The notes under the pieces are model-generated. The model ran no database searches. It was not told where the DNA came from and worked only from the letters and a program-made list of their open reading frames with translations. DNA of 64,000 nt from Rhizobium sp. P32RR-XVIII (GTDB lineage: Bacteria > Pseudomonadota > Alphaproteobacteria > Rhizobiales > Rhizobiaceae): contig NZ_JABAIH010000003.1 in NCBI RefSeq assembly GCF_012641395.1, forward strand, positions 682,001 through 746,000, given 5' to 3'. The position numbers and the translations under genes are program-made. Below, piece by piece: positions 17,079 to 25,462 of this stretch (position 1 is the first letter of the stretch; every line of letters begins with the position of its first letter).

Positions 17079-17122
17079 GCGCCCGCTGTTGCGGCGCCTT
17101 TAAAGTTCACGCCCGCACGTGT

Positions 17123-17142
17123 GTGCCGGATCGCTCCGGCAC
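17123..17142 (+). terminator. Hairpin between the dehydrogenase and first cupin genes
   Basis: GTGCCGGA-TCGC-TCCGGCAC forms a perfect 8-bp stem with a 4-base loop, followed by TTTGGCTT. It lies in the 113-base gap before the first cupin gene. It may attenuate read-through or mark an RNA-processing point, and its poor T-run makes full termination doubtful. Confidence 0.45.
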
Positions 17143-17191
17143 TTTGGCTTGGCGGGGAAAACTGAAGCACTGAAATGAAAGCGATGTTGTT

Positions 17192-18409
17192 ATGGCCAAT
17201 GAAAAGACAACCGTGACCGATCCGGTTCCGACCGCCGATCCCAGCAATTCGAAATTCCTTGTCGATCCGTATCGCGACTGGGCCCAGGGCGAGGGGATCC
17301 CGATCCATTTCGACCTCGGCCATGACCTGCTTGCGCTCGAGACCAGCGCGTGGGACCGCTATGACGCCCGCGGCTGCTTTGCCCATACCGTTGGCATGGG
17401 CGATTTCATGACGAATTACGTCATCGAGGTTCTGCCGGGCAAGAAGACACGGCCGGTCAAGCATCTCTACGAGGCCTTCTTCTACGTGCTGTCCGGCTAC
17501 GGCTCGACGACGGTCTGGCTGCCGAACGGCGAGACCCGGACGTTCGAATGGGGCCCGAAGGCGCTGTTTGCCATTCCGCTCAACTGCCAGTACCAGTTCC
17601 ACAACGGCTCCGGCCAGGAGACCGTGCGGCTGTCGTGCACCAACGATGCGCCGCTGTCGATCAACCTCTATCACAATCTGAAGTTCATCTTCGACAACGA
17701 CTTCGACTTCGACGACCGTGTCGGCGGCACCAAGCATTTCGAAGGCGAGGGCGTGCTTTATACCTACGGCGCCGAATCCGCCCGCAAGATCCAGAATGTC
17801 TGGGAAACCAACTTCGTCCACGACCTGACGAGCTTCAAGCTCTATGAGTTCGACGGTCGCGGCAAGGGCTCGCTCAACGTCAACTTCGTTCTCGCTGACG
17901 GCACGATGCATTCGCACGTGTCGCAGATGCCGGTCGGCCGCTACAAGAAGGCGCATCGCCATGCGGCCGGTACGCACGTGCATGCCGTCGACGGCGAGGG
18001 CTATTCGCTGATGTGGTACGAGGGCGATTCCGAATTCAAGGAAATCCCCTGGCGCCACGGCTACATGTACACGCCGCCGTTCTGGATGTACCACCAGCAC
18101 TTCAACACCTGCGACCAGCCGGCCCGCTACGTTGCCTGCTCGCTCGGCAGCCGCCGCTATCCGTTCATCTCTCTGCGCCGCAAGAGTGCCGAAGGCGGCG
18201 GGGCGACGTCGGTCAAGGATGGCGGTCGCCAGATCGAGTACGAGGATCAGGATCCGCGCGTCCATCGCAAGTTCCTCGAGGAACTGCAGAAGACCGGCGT
18301 GCCGTCGGCCATGGGCGACATTTTCGACGAGCCGGCAGTCCTGGCGCTCCCGAAGGAAAGCCTGACCGGCGTGATCCAGACCCCGATCCTCAAGGGTCCG
18401 GCAAGCTGA
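17192..18409 (+). CDS. Bicupin protein paired with an EutA-like protein (copy 1)
   Basis: The 405-residue protein has two cupin barrels. The first (about 70-165) has KHLYEAFFYVLSG, with His91 and Glu94 in place of a full HxH-x(n)-E set. The second (about 240-325) has KKAHRHAAGTHVH with His255, His257, His262 and His264, and MYHQHFN with His301, His303 and Asn305. A mononuclear metal site in the second barrel is therefore likely. The overall pattern recalls gentisate-dioxygenase-like bicupins, but identity of the reaction is not shown. It has no signal peptide. The EutA-like gene starts 104 bases later, and a second such pair follows at 20216-22968. Confidence 0.8.
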   Translation: MANEKTTVTDPVPTADPSNSKFLVDPYRDWAQGEGIPIHFDLGHDLLALETSAWDRYDARGCFAHTVGMGDFMTNYVIEVLPGKKTRPVKHLYEAFFYVLSGYGSTTVWLPNGETRTFEWGPKALFAIPLNCQYQFHNGSGQETVRLSCTNDAPLSINLYHNLKFIFDNDFDFDDRVGGTKHFEGEGVLYTYGAESARKIQNVWETNFVHDLTSFKLYEFDGRGKGSLNVNFVLADGTMHSHVSQMPVGRYKKAHRHAAGTHVHAVDGEGYSLMWYEGDSEFKEIPWRHGYMYTPPFWMYHQHFNTCDQPARYVACSLGSRRYPFISLRRKSAEGGGATSVKDGGRQIEYEDQDPRVHRKFLEELQKTGVPSAMGDIFDEPAVLALPKESLTGVIQTPILKGPAS

Positions 18410-18424
18410 TCTTGCAGCAAATCG

Positions 18425-18448
18425 AGTCCCCGTTGTGAAACGGGGACT
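18425..18448 (+). terminator. Strong hairpin between cupin copy 1 and EutA-like copy 1
   Basis: AGTCCCCGTT-GTGA-AACGGGGACT is a perfect 10-bp stem with a GNRA-type loop (GTGA), followed by TCCTTTG. It lies 15 bases after the cupin stop. It can lower expression of the downstream ATPase relative to the cupin or stabilise the cupin mRNA. The second pair has no room for such an element, since its genes are 2 bases apart. Confidence 0.65.
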
Positions 18449-18513
18449 TCCTTTGATGCCGGTCCCATCCGGCGCCGGCGAGGGCCGGCAGAAACGCACA
18501 GGAGATACCGCGC

Positions 18514-20019
18514 GTGCACGATCTCGATTTCGAACACGAGCATGGCGATCTGTCCGAAGACGAACGCAAGGCGATTTCCGACTGGCTTTGGCAGCAGGAG
18601 ACAGTCGAGCTTCTGACCGTCGGCATCGACATCGGCAGCTCGACATCGCACCTGCTTTTTGCCCGGGTGACGATGCGCCGCGAAACCGAAGACCTCTCCA
18701 GCCGCTTCACCGTGATCGACCGGCAGGTGGTCTGGCGTTCGCCCATTCTGCTGACGCCGTTCCTGCCCGATGGCACGATCGATGCGCATGAACTGCGCCA
18801 TTTCTTCGCGCATTGTTATGAAGATGCGGGATTCAAACGCAGCCACATCGATACCGGCGCGGTGATCCTGACCGGCGAGGCCATCAAGCGCAAGAATGCC
18901 CGGGCCATTGACGAAATCTTCGCACACGAATCCGGCCGCTTCGTCTGCGCGACGGCGGGCCACAAACTGGAATGCATGCTGGCGGCCCACGGATCGGGTG
19001 CAACCGAACTGTCAAGGAAGCGCAATGCGCGGGGGCTACACGTTGATATCGGCGGCGGCACGACGAAACTTGCGCTGATCAGCAAGGGAGAAATCCTGAG
19101 CGTGTCGGCCTTCGCAGTCGGCGGGCGACTGATCGCCCAGGACAAGACCGGTACCTGGTCGCGCGTGGACGAATCGGCGCAGATCGTCGCAAGGGAACTC
19201 GGGATTGCGACGGACGCGGAAACCCTTGCGAAATCGGAACACCGCCAAGCCATCGCAAAGCGCCTTGCCGCCGTCGCAGTCGATCAGATCCTCGGCGTTC
19301 CGCTCGATGCCCTCGGCGAAGAGCTTGAGCTGACCGAGCCGCTGGAGCGGATCGGCAAGCCGGACTACATTACCTTCTCGGGCGGCGTGTCCGAATATAT
19401 TTTCAAATATGAAACCGCCGGTCATGGGGACATCGCACAGATGCTTGCCCAGGAGATCATCGCCCAGCTTACCGAGCGTCTCGACGTGCCGATCGTCGAT
19501 GCCGGCCAGCGCATCCGCGCAACGGTCATCGGCGCATCGCAGTTTACCGTGCAGGTGAGCGGCAAGACCATGTATCGCACTGGCGACAAGGGGCTGCCGT
19601 CACATAATATTCCGGTGGTCCATCTCGGCCGCGCCATTCCGGAAGTGGTGGATGCGGAAGCGATCACCGCTGCGTTCAAGAGCGCTGCGTCCCGCCAGGA
19701 CACGAACATCAATGCGCCTTTGGCGCTGGCTTTTACGTGGACGGGACTTCCGGACTACGGCCGGCTGCTTGAAGTTGCGAAGGCGGTCAAGGCCTTCGCC
19801 GCGCCCTCTGGCCGGCGAGAGGAACTGCTGGTCCTCGTCATCGACGGGGATGTCGGACAAACGCTCGGCCGCATTCTCGATCGCGAGCTTGCGATCGGTC
19901 CGAACCTGATTTCCATCGACGGCGTCCAGCTGAAAGACCTTGATTTCGTCGATCTCGGGGAGTTCATCAACCCGCCGGGCGTCATTCCGGTCGTCATCAA
20001 GTCGCTGCTTTTTTCCTAA
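18514..20019 (+). CDS. EutA-like ASKHA ATPase (copy 1)
   Basis: The start is GTG at 18514 with AGGAGATA upstream, giving 501 residues. The protein belongs to the EutA family of the actin/Hsp70/sugar kinase fold. It has a phosphate-1 loop VGIDIGSST at 36-44, IDTGAVILTG near 112-121, a phosphate-2 loop DIGGGTTK at 178-185, and a SGGVSEY motif near 287-293. A distinctive C-terminal half has ATVIGASQFTVQVSG, GDVGQTLG and IPVVIKSLLF. Known EutA uses ATP to release damaged cobalamin from ethanolamine ammonia-lyase. No EutB/EutC or other B12 enzyme is in the window, so its client here is probably the adjacent cupin protein (inference). Confidence 0.85.
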   Translation: MHDLDFEHEHGDLSEDERKAISDWLWQQETVELLTVGIDIGSSTSHLLFARVTMRRETEDLSSRFTVIDRQVVWRSPILLTPFLPDGTIDAHELRHFFAHCYEDAGFKRSHIDTGAVILTGEAIKRKNARAIDEIFAHESGRFVCATAGHKLECMLAAHGSGATELSRKRNARGLHVDIGGGTTKLALISKGEILSVSAFAVGGRLIAQDKTGTWSRVDESAQIVARELGIATDAETLAKSEHRQAIAKRLAAVAVDQILGVPLDALGEELELTEPLERIGKPDYITFSGGVSEYIFKYETAGHGDIAQMLAQEIIAQLTERLDVPIVDAGQRIRATVIGASQFTVQVSGKTMYRTGDKGLPSHNIPVVHLGRAIPEVVDAEAITAAFKSAASRQDTNINAPLALAFTWTGLPDYGRLLEVAKAVKAFAAPSGRREELLVLVIDGDVGQTLGRILDRELAIGPNLISIDGVQLKDLDFVDLGEFINPPGVIPVVIKSLLFS

Positions 20020-20215
20020 GCGAAGAAGATCGGCGAACCGTCGCGAAAGTCGTTGATTTCACGCGGGAGCGGATGTACGTTAGGATTAAAGAAGAACAAC
20101 GTTCCTTATAGAGGAACAAGTCATCTGGCGGCAGGTGCCGCGGTCATCGGGAGGAACTCTGCGGCGCGCGGCAAGCAGCGATGGCAGGCCTCATAATCGA
20201 GAGGAGTAAGACGAT
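20020..20215. promoter_or_regulatory. Gap between the two cupin/EutA-like pairs with overlapping inverted repeats
   Basis: The 196 bases contain GTTCCT-TATAG-AGGAAC at 20101-20117, a perfect 6-bp inverted repeat. Its left arm also pairs with an upstream GAAC at 20094-20097 (GAAC-AAC-GTTC). Such overlapping arms are typical of operators or alternating hairpins. The region before it is AT-rich (TTAGGATTAAAGAAGAACAA). It may hold a separate promoter for the second pair. GAGAGGAG lies before the ATG at 20216. Confidence 0.45.
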
Positions 20216-21454
20216 ATGCATCAGGATCCATTGGGCGGCGGTACAGGAACGCACTGGCATGAGCCGGCAGGCACCAAGAAGGCGGGCTTCGGCGAATTCA
20301 AGAAGCAGCCGACCCCCTATGACCAGTTCATGGAAGAAGAGGGTATCCCTGTATTCCGCGACCTCGGCGTCGACAGCGTCAAGAACCTGCCGCTGAAGTC
20401 CTGGAAGCGCACCGGCGGGCGCGGCACCTATATCCAGCTCTACGGCACGGAAACGAAGTGGGGCTGTCACCTGGTCGAGGTTCCCGCAGCAGGCGCGCTG
20501 AACCCTGAAAAGCACATGTACGAGGAAATCTACCTCGTCGTCGAAGGCCGCGGCTCGACTGAAGTCTGGCTTGACGGCGAGAGCAAGAAGCACGTCTTCG
20601 AATGGCAGGAGGGTTCGATGTTCTCGATCCCGATGAACGCCATGCACCGCATCGTCAACGCCACCAACAGCCCGGCGCTGCTGCTCGGCGGTACGACCGC
20701 TCCGAACGTCCTGAACCAGATCCAGAACGTCGACGCCGTTTTCAACAATCCCTTCCTCTTCCGTGACCGCTTCTCCGGCGCGGACGACTTCTACAAGTAT
20801 CGCGAAGAGATCGAGCCCGATCCGGTTCGCGGTCTCGCCATGCGCCGCACCAACTTTATGCCGGACGCCGTCAACTGCGAGCTGCCGCTCGATAACCGCC
20901 GCTCGGTCGGCTATCGCCGCGTCGAGCCGTTCATGACCAACAACGCCTTCTACTACTGGATCGGCCAGCACGAGAACGGCCGCTATTCCAAGGCGCACGC
21001 CCATACCTCGGCAGCAATCCTGATCTGCCTCAAGGGTCAGGGCTATACCTATACCTGGCCGGAAGAATGCGGCGTCAACCCGTGGGCGACCGGCCATGCC
21101 GATCGCGTCCGCCGCCTCGACTACGGCCAGTACGGCATGGTCACGGCTGCTCCCGGCGGCGCGCGCTGGTATCACCAGCACTTCAGCGTCTCCAAGGAGC
21201 CCTTCCGCCTGACGGCTTGGTTCGGCCCGCACAATCCGGGCCGCGACCCGGGTGCGCCCGGCGAAAAGCATACCGACTACACCGCGATCGACGTCAACGA
21301 AGGCGGCACCGCGATCCCGTACTGGATGGAAGATCCGCAGATCCGTGAGGAGTATGAGGCGCTTCTGAACAAGAACGGCGTCGAAGTCCGCATGAAGCCG
21401 GAATGGTACGAAAAGCCGGCCGATACGACCGCGAAGAAGTCGACCGTCGTCTGA
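20216..21454 (+). CDS. Bicupin protein paired with an EutA-like protein (copy 2)
   Basis: The 412-residue protein is a diverged paralog of the 17192-18409 product. The first cupin has EKHMYEEIYLVVEGRGSTEVW, with His100 and Glu103 or Glu104, and PMNAMHRIVNA. The second has KAHAHTSAAILICLKGQGY with His261 and His263, and WYHQHFS with His320 and His322. Both copies share the HxxE pattern in barrel 1 and HxH plus HQHF in barrel 2. It is cytoplasmic by sequence. Its stop is 2 bases before the second EutA-like gene, a tight coupling that supports joint function. Confidence 0.8.
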   Translation: MHQDPLGGGTGTHWHEPAGTKKAGFGEFKKQPTPYDQFMEEEGIPVFRDLGVDSVKNLPLKSWKRTGGRGTYIQLYGTETKWGCHLVEVPAAGALNPEKHMYEEIYLVVEGRGSTEVWLDGESKKHVFEWQEGSMFSIPMNAMHRIVNATNSPALLLGGTTAPNVLNQIQNVDAVFNNPFLFRDRFSGADDFYKYREEIEPDPVRGLAMRRTNFMPDAVNCELPLDNRRSVGYRRVEPFMTNNAFYYWIGQHENGRYSKAHAHTSAAILICLKGQGYTYTWPEECGVNPWATGHADRVRRLDYGQYGMVTAAPGGARWYHQHFSVSKEPFRLTAWFGPHNPGRDPGAPGEKHTDYTAIDVNEGGTAIPYWMEDPQIREEYEALLNKNGVEVRMKPEWYEKPADTTAKKSTVV

Positions 21455-21456
21455 TC

Positions 21457-22968
21457 ATGTCAGACGAAGTGGAGGAACAGGGCGGCCGCATATTCTTCTC
21501 GAATATCGGCCGCAGCATGGAAGTCGAAGACGAAATCGTGCTGGTCAGCGTCGGCATCGATATCGGCTCTTCGACCTCCCATCTTGCCTTTTCGCGTATC
21601 GTGCTCGAACGGCTCGATACGCGTTATATGGTGGTCGAACGCACGCTGCTGCATCAATCGGATGTGCTGCTGACGCCCTATCGCGGCGAGGACGAGATCG
21701 ACGCCGACGTGCTCGGCGCCTTCATCAAGGCACAGTACGAGGCGGCCGATATCACGCCTGAGTCGATCGATACAGGCGCGCTGATTCTCACCGGTGTCGC
21801 CGTCCGGCGCAGCAATGCGCGGGCGATCGGAGAGCTTTTCTCCGAGCAGACAGGAAAGTTCGTCGTCGTCAGTGCTGGCGACGGCCTGGAGACGACGCTT
21901 GCCGCCTTCGGCTCCGGCGCCGTCTCGCGCTCCGGCAAGACGGGCGAGACCGTGCTCAACGTCGATATCGGCGGTGGCACCTCGAAGCTCGCGCGCGCTT
22001 CCAACAATGCCATCCAGGCGATCGCGGCCATCGATATCGGCGCCCGCATCGTCGCCTTCGATGCTGAGCGCAGGATCAACCGCGTCGAGGAGGCCGGCCG
22101 CTACTTCGGCCGCCGTGCCGGCGTTCGCGTCGAACTCGGCGAAGTGCTTTCGCAAGAGGATGCGCAGAAGCTTGCCGATGCAATGGTCGACCAGCTCTTC
22201 GAGGCCATGCAAGGCGGGGAGATGAGCGCCGAGACATCGAAGCTGCATCGCTTGCCGTCACTGCCGGCAGCACCGCTGCCTGATGTCGTGACCATTTCCG
22301 GCGGCGTTTCGGAATTCCTTTATTCCGAAACCGCGGCGGAGTTCAGCGATCTTGGGCCGCTTCTGGCCAAGACGCTGCGCAAGCGGCTGGAAGGCTGGGG
22401 TCCGCGACTGGAGAAGCCGGAGCAGGGTATCCGCGCCACTGTGGTCGGCGCCTCGCAATATACGGTGCAGGTGAGTGGCAGCACGATCTTCGTGCATCCG
22501 CTGGAGACGCTGCCGGTCCGCAACGTGCCGGTCATCAAGCCTGCGATCGTCTTCGGCGACGAGATCGATCGTGTCGATGTCGCGGCCAAGATTCGCGACT
22601 CGCTGGCCCGTCTCGATCTCGGCGAGGGCGACAACCCGGTGGCGCTCTGCTACGACTGGGAGGGATCGGCAAGCTATCGCCGGCTCGACGATTTCTGCCG
22701 CGGCGTCGTGGACGGTCTCTCGGCCATCCTCGACAAAGGTCATCCGCTGATCCTCGTCGGCAACGGCGATGTCGGGGGACTGGTTGGGATGCATTGCAAA
22801 CTGGAGACCGGAATCCGGACGCTTGTGTCCATCGACGGGATCAAGCTCGACGAGTTCGATTTCATCGATATAGGCGCAATGCTGGAGACCTCAGGCGCCG
22901 TTCCTGTTGTCATCAAGTCACTGGTGTTTCCCGACAGGCACCTTGGCAGAGCATCTGCCAACGATTAA
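21457..22968 (+). CDS. EutA-like ASKHA ATPase (copy 2)
   Basis: ATG at 21457, directly after the cupin stop, gives 503 residues. Landmarks match copy 1: VGIDIGSST at 32-40, IDTGALILTG, DIGGGTSK at 170-177, ISGGVSEF near 280, ATVVGASQYTVQVSG, NGDVGGLVG, and PVVIKSLVF near the end. Compared with copy 1, GQTLG has become GGLVG in the C-terminal part. The nucleotide-binding loops are intact, so ATP binding is expected. No B12 enzyme is nearby. The gene ends 66 bases before the convergent pcaB stop and is the last of the tct-cupin-EutA-like block. Confidence 0.85.
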   Translation: MSDEVEEQGGRIFFSNIGRSMEVEDEIVLVSVGIDIGSSTSHLAFSRIVLERLDTRYMVVERTLLHQSDVLLTPYRGEDEIDADVLGAFIKAQYEAADITPESIDTGALILTGVAVRRSNARAIGELFSEQTGKFVVVSAGDGLETTLAAFGSGAVSRSGKTGETVLNVDIGGGTSKLARASNNAIQAIAAIDIGARIVAFDAERRINRVEEAGRYFGRRAGVRVELGEVLSQEDAQKLADAMVDQLFEAMQGGEMSAETSKLHRLPSLPAAPLPDVVTISGGVSEFLYSETAAEFSDLGPLLAKTLRKRLEGWGPRLEKPEQGIRATVVGASQYTVQVSGSTIFVHPLETLPVRNVPVIKPAIVFGDEIDRVDVAAKIRDSLARLDLGEGDNPVALCYDWEGSASYRRLDDFCRGVVDGLSAILDKGHPLILVGNGDVGGLVGMHCKLETGIRTLVSIDGIKLDEFDFIDIGAMLETSGAVPVVIKSLVFPDRHLGRASAND

Positions 22969-23034
22969 TGGCCATAGGCGATCTTCCAACTGCAGCGTCC
23001 TACGTTGGTTGATCGCCGATGGTGCCTTCGGCGT

Positions 23035-24087
23035 TTACTTAAGCTGTGGCGGTCCGAGACGGCGAATGTTGCCGACAAGATCCTGTGCGAGCCGCAATGC
23101 TGCCCCACAGGCCGCGGCCATTTGAGGCAAAACCATCCATTCGAGGGTCCAGGCCGCGCCGGAGCGCTCCTGCTCGTGGATCATGGAATGGTGGATGGCG
23201 GAAAGTTGCGTAGCGTTGAAACGGGCAAGGGCAACCAGCGTCTCCGCCGCCACCGGATTCTGCTTGTGAGCCATCGCCGAGGAGGCACCGCCGCCGCTGA
23301 GGGCGATCTCGTCGCCCGCCTGCGCCATCAGCGCGATATCCTGGCCGAATTTGCCGAGGCTTCCGTTGATGAGCGACAGTAGGCCGGCAAATTCGGCAAC
23401 GACGGCCCGCTGGCTCTGCCATTGCGGCAGGTCGGTCAAGCCGAGCTCCTGCGCGAGCGAAGCCCGCACGGCCCCCGCCTTGTCGCCGAACTTCTCCAGC
23501 GTGCCCGCCGCGCCACCGAATTGCAGCGGGAAGCGCAGCTCTGTCAGCGTCTCGCGATAACCCTCGAGCGGCGAGCGCCATGCCCGCAGCCGGTCGGCGA
23601 CCGTGATGGGGATGGCCGCCTGCATGCGCGTCCGGCCCATCATCGGCAGGTTGCCGAAACTTGCCTCCAGTGCCGTAAGGTGCGCATCGATGGCCACGAG
23701 ACGGCCGGCAAAGAGGTATGCGACAGGCTTCAATCGCAGCATCAGGCTGCTATCGATCACGTCCTGGCTCGTCGCGCCGATGTGCACGTGCGCCCCCGCA
23801 TCACCCGCGGCAGCGCGAAGCTGGCGTACGAGTTCGGGCACGACCACGCCATCACGCGCCGTGGCATTGCGAAGCGCCGCAAGGTCGGGAGCGAACGAAG
23901 AGCACGCGCCGGCGATCGCCGCAGCGGCGCCCACCGGAATGATGCCATGCGCCGCCTCTGCTTTCGCCAGCGCCGCCTCGAAGGCAAGCATGGCGCGGAT
24001 ATCCGCATCAGCTGAGAAATAGGCAGCCGTCTCCTCGTCGCCGAGAAGGCCAGAGAGAAAGGGATGGTCGAAGACAGAGGCGCTCAC
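23035..24087 (-). CDS. pcaB: 3-carboxy-cis,cis-muconate cycloisomerase
   Basis: The 350-residue protein belongs to the fumarase/aspartase superfamily. It has AHVHIGATSQDVIDSSLMLRLK (the first conserved region) and the superfamily signature GGASSAMAHKQNPVAAE near residue 264. It converts 3-carboxy-cis,cis-muconate to 4-carboxymuconolactone, the second step of protocatechuate ortho cleavage. It is the last gene of pcaDCHGB and starts 2 bases after pcaG. Its length is about 100 residues below that of many PcaB proteins, because the C-terminal extension is short, which is common in rhizobial PcaB. Confidence 0.93.
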   Translation of the reverse strand: MSASVFDHPFLSGLLGDEETAAYFSADADIRAMLAFEAALAKAEAAHGIIPVGAAAAIAGACSSFAPDLAALRNATARDGVVVPELVRQLRAAAGDAGAHVHIGATSQDVIDSSLMLRLKPVAYLFAGRLVAIDAHLTALEASFGNLPMMGRTRMQAAIPITVADRLRAWRSPLEGYRETLTELRFPLQFGGAAGTLEKFGDKAGAVRASLAQELGLTDLPQWQSQRAVVAEFAGLLSLINGSLGKFGQDIALMAQAGDEIALSGGGASSAMAHKQNPVAAETLVALARFNATQLSAIHHSMIHEQERSGAAWTLEWMVLPQMAAACGAALRLAQDLVGNIRRLGPPQLK

Positions 24088-24089
24088 AG

Positions 24090-24704
24090 CTAAATGTCCA
24101 GGAACACCGTCTCTCCGTCACCCTGAAGCCGGATGTCGAAGGTATACGCCGATCCGTCCTTAGCCGCGATTAGGGTCGCGACGCGTTCGCGATGTTCGAT
24201 GCGGGCGAGCAGCGGATCTGCCGCGTTGGCTTCGGTCTCCTCGGGGAAATACATCCGTGTATGCAGGCCGATATTGATGCCGCGGGCGACGATCCAGAAG
24301 GTGATGTGCGGCGCCATCTTCCGCCCGTCCTTGAACGGCACCTTACCCGGCTTGACGGTTTCGAAGCTATAGACGCCGTCGTCGGCGTGTGTCGGGCAGC
24401 GGCCCCAGCCGGTGAAGTTCGGATCGGCCGTTCCGCGCATTTCCGCCGGGCTGTTGTAAAGACCCGCGCTGTCTGCCTGCCAGATCTCGACGACGGCATC
24501 GCGAACGAGCGCGCCTGCGCCGTCGAAGATGCGGCCGGTCACGGTGATCCGCTCGCCGAGCGTCTTGTCGTTGACCATCTTCGTTCCGAGGTCGCTCTCG
24601 TAGACGCCGCCGATATCGCAGAAATTCGGCGTCAGGCCGATGTGAACATAAGGACCTGCCGTTTGCGACGGGGTTTCCTTCAGATAGCCGAGTTCCTGAG
24701 TCAT
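24090..24704 (-). CDS. pcaG: Protocatechuate 3,4-dioxygenase alpha subunit
   Basis: The 204-residue protein has the intradiol dioxygenase fold: YLKETPSQTAGPYVHIGL at the start, VVEIWQADSAGLYNSP, and MAPHITFWIVARGINIGLHTRMYFPEE. The alpha subunit shapes the active site while the iron ligands come from PcaH. With PcaH it opens protocatechuate between C3 and C4. Its start overlaps the pcaH stop by 1 base (TGATG arrangement on the reverse strand). Confidence 0.94.
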   Translation of the reverse strand: MTQELGYLKETPSQTAGPYVHIGLTPNFCDIGGVYESDLGTKMVNDKTLGERITVTGRIFDGAGALVRDAVVEIWQADSAGLYNSPAEMRGTADPNFTGWGRCPTHADDGVYSFETVKPGKVPFKDGRKMAPHITFWIVARGINIGLHTRMYFPEETEANAADPLLARIEHRERVATLIAAKDGSAYTFDIRLQGDGETVFLDI

Positions 24705-25453
24705 CAGTTGCCCTCCAGCTTGTTTTCGAACATCGTCGAGCGGCGGCCGCGCAGCACGATATCGAACTTATAGGCGCGGCTGTCCATCGGGATCGTATTG
24801 CCCCAGTCGAGAGGCGCGATCAACTGCTCGATGGCTGCCTTATCAGGGATCGTGCCAACGATCGGACATTTCCAGATCATCGGATCGCCCTCGAAATACA
24901 TCTGCGTGATCAGCCGCTGCGAAAAGCCGTGGCCGAAGATCGAGAAGTGGATATGGGCCGGACGCCAGTCGTTGACGCCGTTCGGCCATGGATAGGCGCC
25001 CGGGCGAACGGTGCGGAAGAAATAGCGCCCTTCCTCATCGGTAATTGCCCGGCCGCAGCCGCCGAAGTTCGGGTCAATCGCCGCAAGATAGGTTTCCTTC
25101 TTGTGGCGGTAGCGTCCGCCGGCATTCGCCTGCCAGAACTCCACCAGCGCGCCCGCCTGTGGCCGCCCGCGCTCGTCAAGCACGCGGCCATGCACGATGA
25201 TGCGCTCGCCGATGGCGCTTTCGCCGGGCTTGGCGAAGTTTTGGATCAGATCGTTGTCGAGTTCGCCGATCATCGCGTGGCCGAAGACCGGCCCGGTGAT
25301 CTCCGAGATCGTGCCGTCGAGCGACAGCAGGGCGCGCTGCGGCGAACGCAGGATCGAGGTCTTGTAGCCCGGTGTATAGGCCGGCGAATGCCAGGCGCGG
25401 TCGCGGGCGAAGAAGGCGCCGGTCTCTGGCTTGCGGTTCGGTATATCGGTCAT
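24704..25453 (-). CDS. pcaH: Protocatechuate 3,4-dioxygenase beta subunit
   Basis: The 249-residue protein carries the non-heme ferric site of the dioxygenase: [19 protein letters not shown] holds the first Tyr region, and [18 protein letters not shown] followed by [14 protein letters not shown] holds the second Tyr and the two His ligands. The N-terminal [16 protein letters not shown] is typical of PcaH. It makes 3-carboxy-cis,cis-muconate with PcaG. It starts 9 bases after pcaC. Confidence 0.95.
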   Translation of the reverse strand: MTDIPNRKPETGAFFARDRAWHSPAYTPGYKTSILRSPQRALLSLDGTISEITGPVFGHAMIGELDNDLIQNFAKPGESAIGERIIVHGRVLDERGRPQAGALVEFWQANAGGRYRHKKETYLAAIDPNFGGCGRAITDEEGRYFFRTVRPGAYPWPNGVNDWRPAHIHFSIFGHGFSQRLITQMYFEGDPMIWKCPIVGTIPDKAAIEQLIAPLDWGNTIPMDSRAYKFDIVLRGRRSTMFENKLEGN

Positions 25454-25462
25454 GGTTTCCTC

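Noticed and set aside
17024..18646. A 540-codon reverse-strand frame opposite the first bicupin gene
   Set aside because: The forward frame has cupin motifs and a partner gene, and the reverse frame has no recognisable domain.
17192..21454. Naming both bicupins gentisate 1,2-dioxygenase
   Set aside because: The first barrel lacks the HxH metal motif and no maleylpyruvate isomerase or hydrolase gene is near; the broader name bicupin is safer.
17192..22968. Calling the region an ethanolamine utilisation operon because of the EutA-like genes
   Set aside because: EutB, EutC, shell proteins and aldehyde/alcohol dehydrogenases of that pathway are all absent; only the ATPase family is shared.
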